This document shows, piece after piece, positions 6,193-7,781 of a DNA stretch of 7,781 nucleotides. The notes under the pieces are model-generated. The model was not told where the DNA came from and did not search any database. It saw nothing but the letters and a program-made list of their open reading frames with translations. The stretch's first letter is position 1; every line of letters begins with the position of its first letter. The position numbers and the translations under genes were made by a program. The DNA comes from an uncultured Paracoccaceae bacterium (lineage in GTDB: Bacteria > Pseudomonadota > Alphaproteobacteria > Rhodobacterales > Rhodobacteraceae), in the NCBI GenBank assembly GCA_937132145.1, contig CAKZNY010000324.1, forward strand, positions 1-7,781. The letters run 5' to 3'.

Positions 6193-7652
6193 CTGAGCGA
6201 CAAAACTTTGCCGGATAGTACCGACTTTGAGCACCTGATGCAGGAGCCGCAGGAATTTGCCAGCAATATGCAGGAGGTTTTCGCGATTTCGCAGGAAATC
6301 CGGGAGAAGTTTCTGGAATTCGGGGCGGAGGCGCCGCATTCCGCGAATCCCGATCCGCTGAACACCATGCCTGCGTTTAGCGAACTGATGACGGCTTTGT
6401 GGTCCGCCCCCCAAAAACTGGCGGAGTCGACGCGCGATTATTGGGAAGCGCAGGGGCATCTTTGGCAACACGCCATGCTGAAATGGATGGGTGGCGACGA
6501 GGCAGCCGCCGCCGTCACAATGCCGGACTTGCCCCCTGAAGGCAAGCGTTTCACGCAGTCGTATTTACTAGCGTCCGGCCGGGTGCAAAACACGGTGAAT
6601 GAGGCAGATATGGACCCCAAGGATCGCAAGAAAGCCGCGTTTTACGCACGTAACTTTGTCGAAGCCATGCACCCTGCGAATTTCGCGGCGTTAAATCCGG
6701 AGATGTTGGAAGTAACGGTGGCGGAAAAAGGCCAGAACCTCGTTCGGGGTCTCAAGATGATGTTAGAGGATATGGAGCGCGGCAAGGGCAAGCTGTTGAT
6801 CCGCCAAACCGATATGGATGCCTTCGAGGTTGGCTGCAATATGGCGATGACAAAGGGCAAGGTGATCTGGCAGAACAACATTCTGCAACTGATTCAGTAT
6901 GCGCCTTTGACGGACGAGGTGTATTCCAAACCGCTGCTGATGATCCCGCCGTGGATTAACAAATACTACGTCCTCGATCTGAACGAGAAGAAGTCGATGA
7001 TGAAGTGGCTGGTTTCGCGCGGCTATACCGTTTTCATTATTTCGTGGGTAAACCCTGACGAAGCGCAGAAAGACGAGACGTGGCAGTCTTATCTGCAAGG
7101 CGCATCCGCTGCGATTGACCGAGTGCTGGCCGAGACAGGGCAAAAGCAAACGCATGTGGCCAGCTACTGCATAGGCGGTACGACGGCGGCGACCTTGACA
7201 GCGGCGCTTAATCGCGACGGCGACAAGCGGATTGCAACAGTGACGTTTTTCACCGGCTGGTGGATTTCGAGGACGCTGGCGAGTTGCAGGTTTTCGTTGA
7301 CGACAAGACCATCGCAATAGTGGACGAGCAGACGGAGAAACAGTGGCGCGGGCGAAATGGTCTCGGCGGATGTGCGGTTCGTACTGGTGGGGTCCGGGCA
7401 TATTGCTGGGGTGGAGAACCCTCCGGCGGCGGGGAAATACCAGTATTGGACGAATAAGGATACGTCAGCGCAAACGCTTGAAGGTTGGCTTGAAACTGCG
7501 GATGAAACTGCGGGCAGCTGGTGGCTGGACTGGGACAAGTGGCTGAAGTCCAATCTGGTGCGAGCGTTCCATCACGGGTGGCTGGTGCGGACAATGAAGC
7601 GCTGGAAGATGCGCCTGGCACGTTTGTAAAACTGCGATTTGATCGGAGTTAA
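6193..7652 (+). pseudogene. phaC: Class I poly(3-hydroxyalkanoate) synthase, degraded gene
   Basis: Intact PhaC polymerises 3-hydroxyacyl-CoA into polyester granules using a Cys-Asp-His triad in an alpha/beta hydrolase fold, and is usually near 600 residues. Here 6193-7255 reads as the N-terminal domain and first part of the core: NLVRGLKMMLEDMERG, QNNILQLIQYAPLT, PPWINKYYVLDL, then ASYCIGGT with the catalytic Cys codon at 7168-7170. A one-base loss near 7255-7259 leads to a stop at 7318-7320; the true reading continues in another frame as VDFEDAGELQVFVDD to about 7340. The next recognisable piece, DVRFVLVGSGHIAGVENPP from about 7358, carries the His codon at 7399-7401. Between them roughly 110-120 codons, including the usual EDHIAP Asp segment, are absent. 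A second one-base shift near 7540-7550 precedes the normal tail ALEDAPGTFVKLRF, ending at TAA 7650-7652. The expected start is CTG at 6193-6195 after AGGGA (6180-6184); the next usable codon is TTG 6208-6210. A segment of about 16 codons is also missing near KRFTQSYLL. No active enzyme can be made. Confidence 0.92.
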
Positions 7653-7662
7653 GGAACAACCG

Positions 7663-7682
7663 CCGAGCGCAGCGAGGCTCGG
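7663..7682. repeat. Inverted repeat downstream of phaC
   Basis: CCGAGC (7663-7668) and GCTCGG (7677-7682) form a six-base GC-rich stem with an eight-base loop, beginning 11 bases after the ancestral phaC stop. A second small stem CGGT/ACCG (7680-7690) overlaps it. No T-run follows, so it is not a classical terminator; a processed 3' end or a dispersed palindromic repeat are alternatives. Confidence 0.45.
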
Positions 7683-7692
7683 TCCAACCGAA

Positions 7693-7744
7693 GGGCGGAA
7701 GTGCTCGGGTGAACTTTACACCAGATCAAGGCGTGCTCCCGCCC
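7693..7744. repeat. Long-range imperfect inverted repeat
   Basis: GGGCGG (7693-7698) is complementary to CCGCCC (7739-7744), and partial complementarity continues inward for several bases (AAGTGC against the region around GCGTGCTC). The loop is about 40 bases. It may be one limb of a larger folded element together with the neighbouring repeats. No coding sequence was recognised here. Confidence 0.3.
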
Positions 7745-7756
7745 GTCAGGGCTGTC

Positions 7757-7772
7757 GTTTGGCAAGCCAAAC
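7757..7772. repeat. Perfect 16-base palindromic element
   Basis: GTTTGGC (7757-7763) and GCCAAAC (7766-7772) are exact inverted copies separated by AA. It is nine bases from the window edge. Possible roles are an operator for a dimeric regulator of a gene to the right, a hairpin, or an end of a repeat or mobile element; the sequence beyond the window would decide. Confidence 0.5.
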
Positions 7773-7781
7773 AAAACCCTT

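Noticed and set aside
5845..6471. Minus-strand open frame (208 codons) spanning the lipoprotein and the phaC start
   Set aside because: It overlaps the lipoprotein in another frame and the phaC coding strand in antisense, and shows no recognisable domain; best explained as a shadow.
7255..7357. Programmed ribosomal frameshifting in phaC
   Set aside because: No slippery heptamer or conserved stimulatory structure was seen, the PhaC family does not use frameshifting, and a catalytic segment is missing, so decay is the simpler explanation.
7649..7781. Minus-strand frame open from the right edge to a stop at 7649-7651
   Set aside because: The translation runs through the palindromic repeats and ends in a Leu/Arg/Ser-rich stretch produced by the GC-rich stem; no domain is visible. 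It could be the tail of a gene outside the window, but this cannot be supported.

Overview
The window looks like chromosomal DNA from an alphaproteobacterium, most likely a Rhodobacterales (Roseobacter-group) species. This rests on moderate-to-high GC coding sequence, alphaproteobacterial versions of homoserine dehydrogenase, GlpX and RecJ, a class I poly(3-hydroxybutyrate) synthase gene, and an FNR/FnrL-type box upstream of a tandem universal stress protein. The assignment comes from recognising protein families by eye; no database search was run.

Layout, left to right. Positions 1-39 are the 3' half of a tRNA, probably tRNA-Gly, on the + strand. Nearly everything from 154 to 6058 lies on the minus strand. 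Read in transcription order from the right, it holds a small predicted lipoprotein (6058-5747), an RraB-like protein (5741-5412), homoserine dehydrogenase (5407-4121), GlpX-type fructose-1,6-bisphosphatase (4105-3140) and the single-strand exonuclease RecJ (3053-1305). After these come tRNA-Glu(UUC) (1226-1152) and a tandem-domain universal stress protein (999-154) with its own upstream region. The first four genes are separated by only 5, 4 and 15 bases and recJ follows after 86 bases, so they probably form one operon mixing amino-acid synthesis (threonine, methionine), gluconeogenesis and DNA repair. The stress gene is separate and carries a near-perfect FNR box placed as expected for oxygen-responsive activation.

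On the + strand, 6193-7652 holds a class I PHA synthase gene (phaC) that is clearly broken. It has a likely ATG-to-CTG change at the expected start, an apparent in-frame loss of about 16 codons, two 1-base frameshifts, and a larger internal deletion of roughly 110-120 codons that removes the catalytic Asp region. The catalytic Cys and His codons survive in different reading segments. This is the most notable feature of the window: the strain has probably lost this route to polyhydroxybutyrate, or depends on another copy.

The last ~130 bases (7653-7781) contain no convincing gene but are rich in inverted repeats. I do not recognise the element. No CRISPR array, transposase, phage gene or novel multi-gene system is visible; apart from the phaC remnant and its flank, this is ordinary housekeeping sequence.
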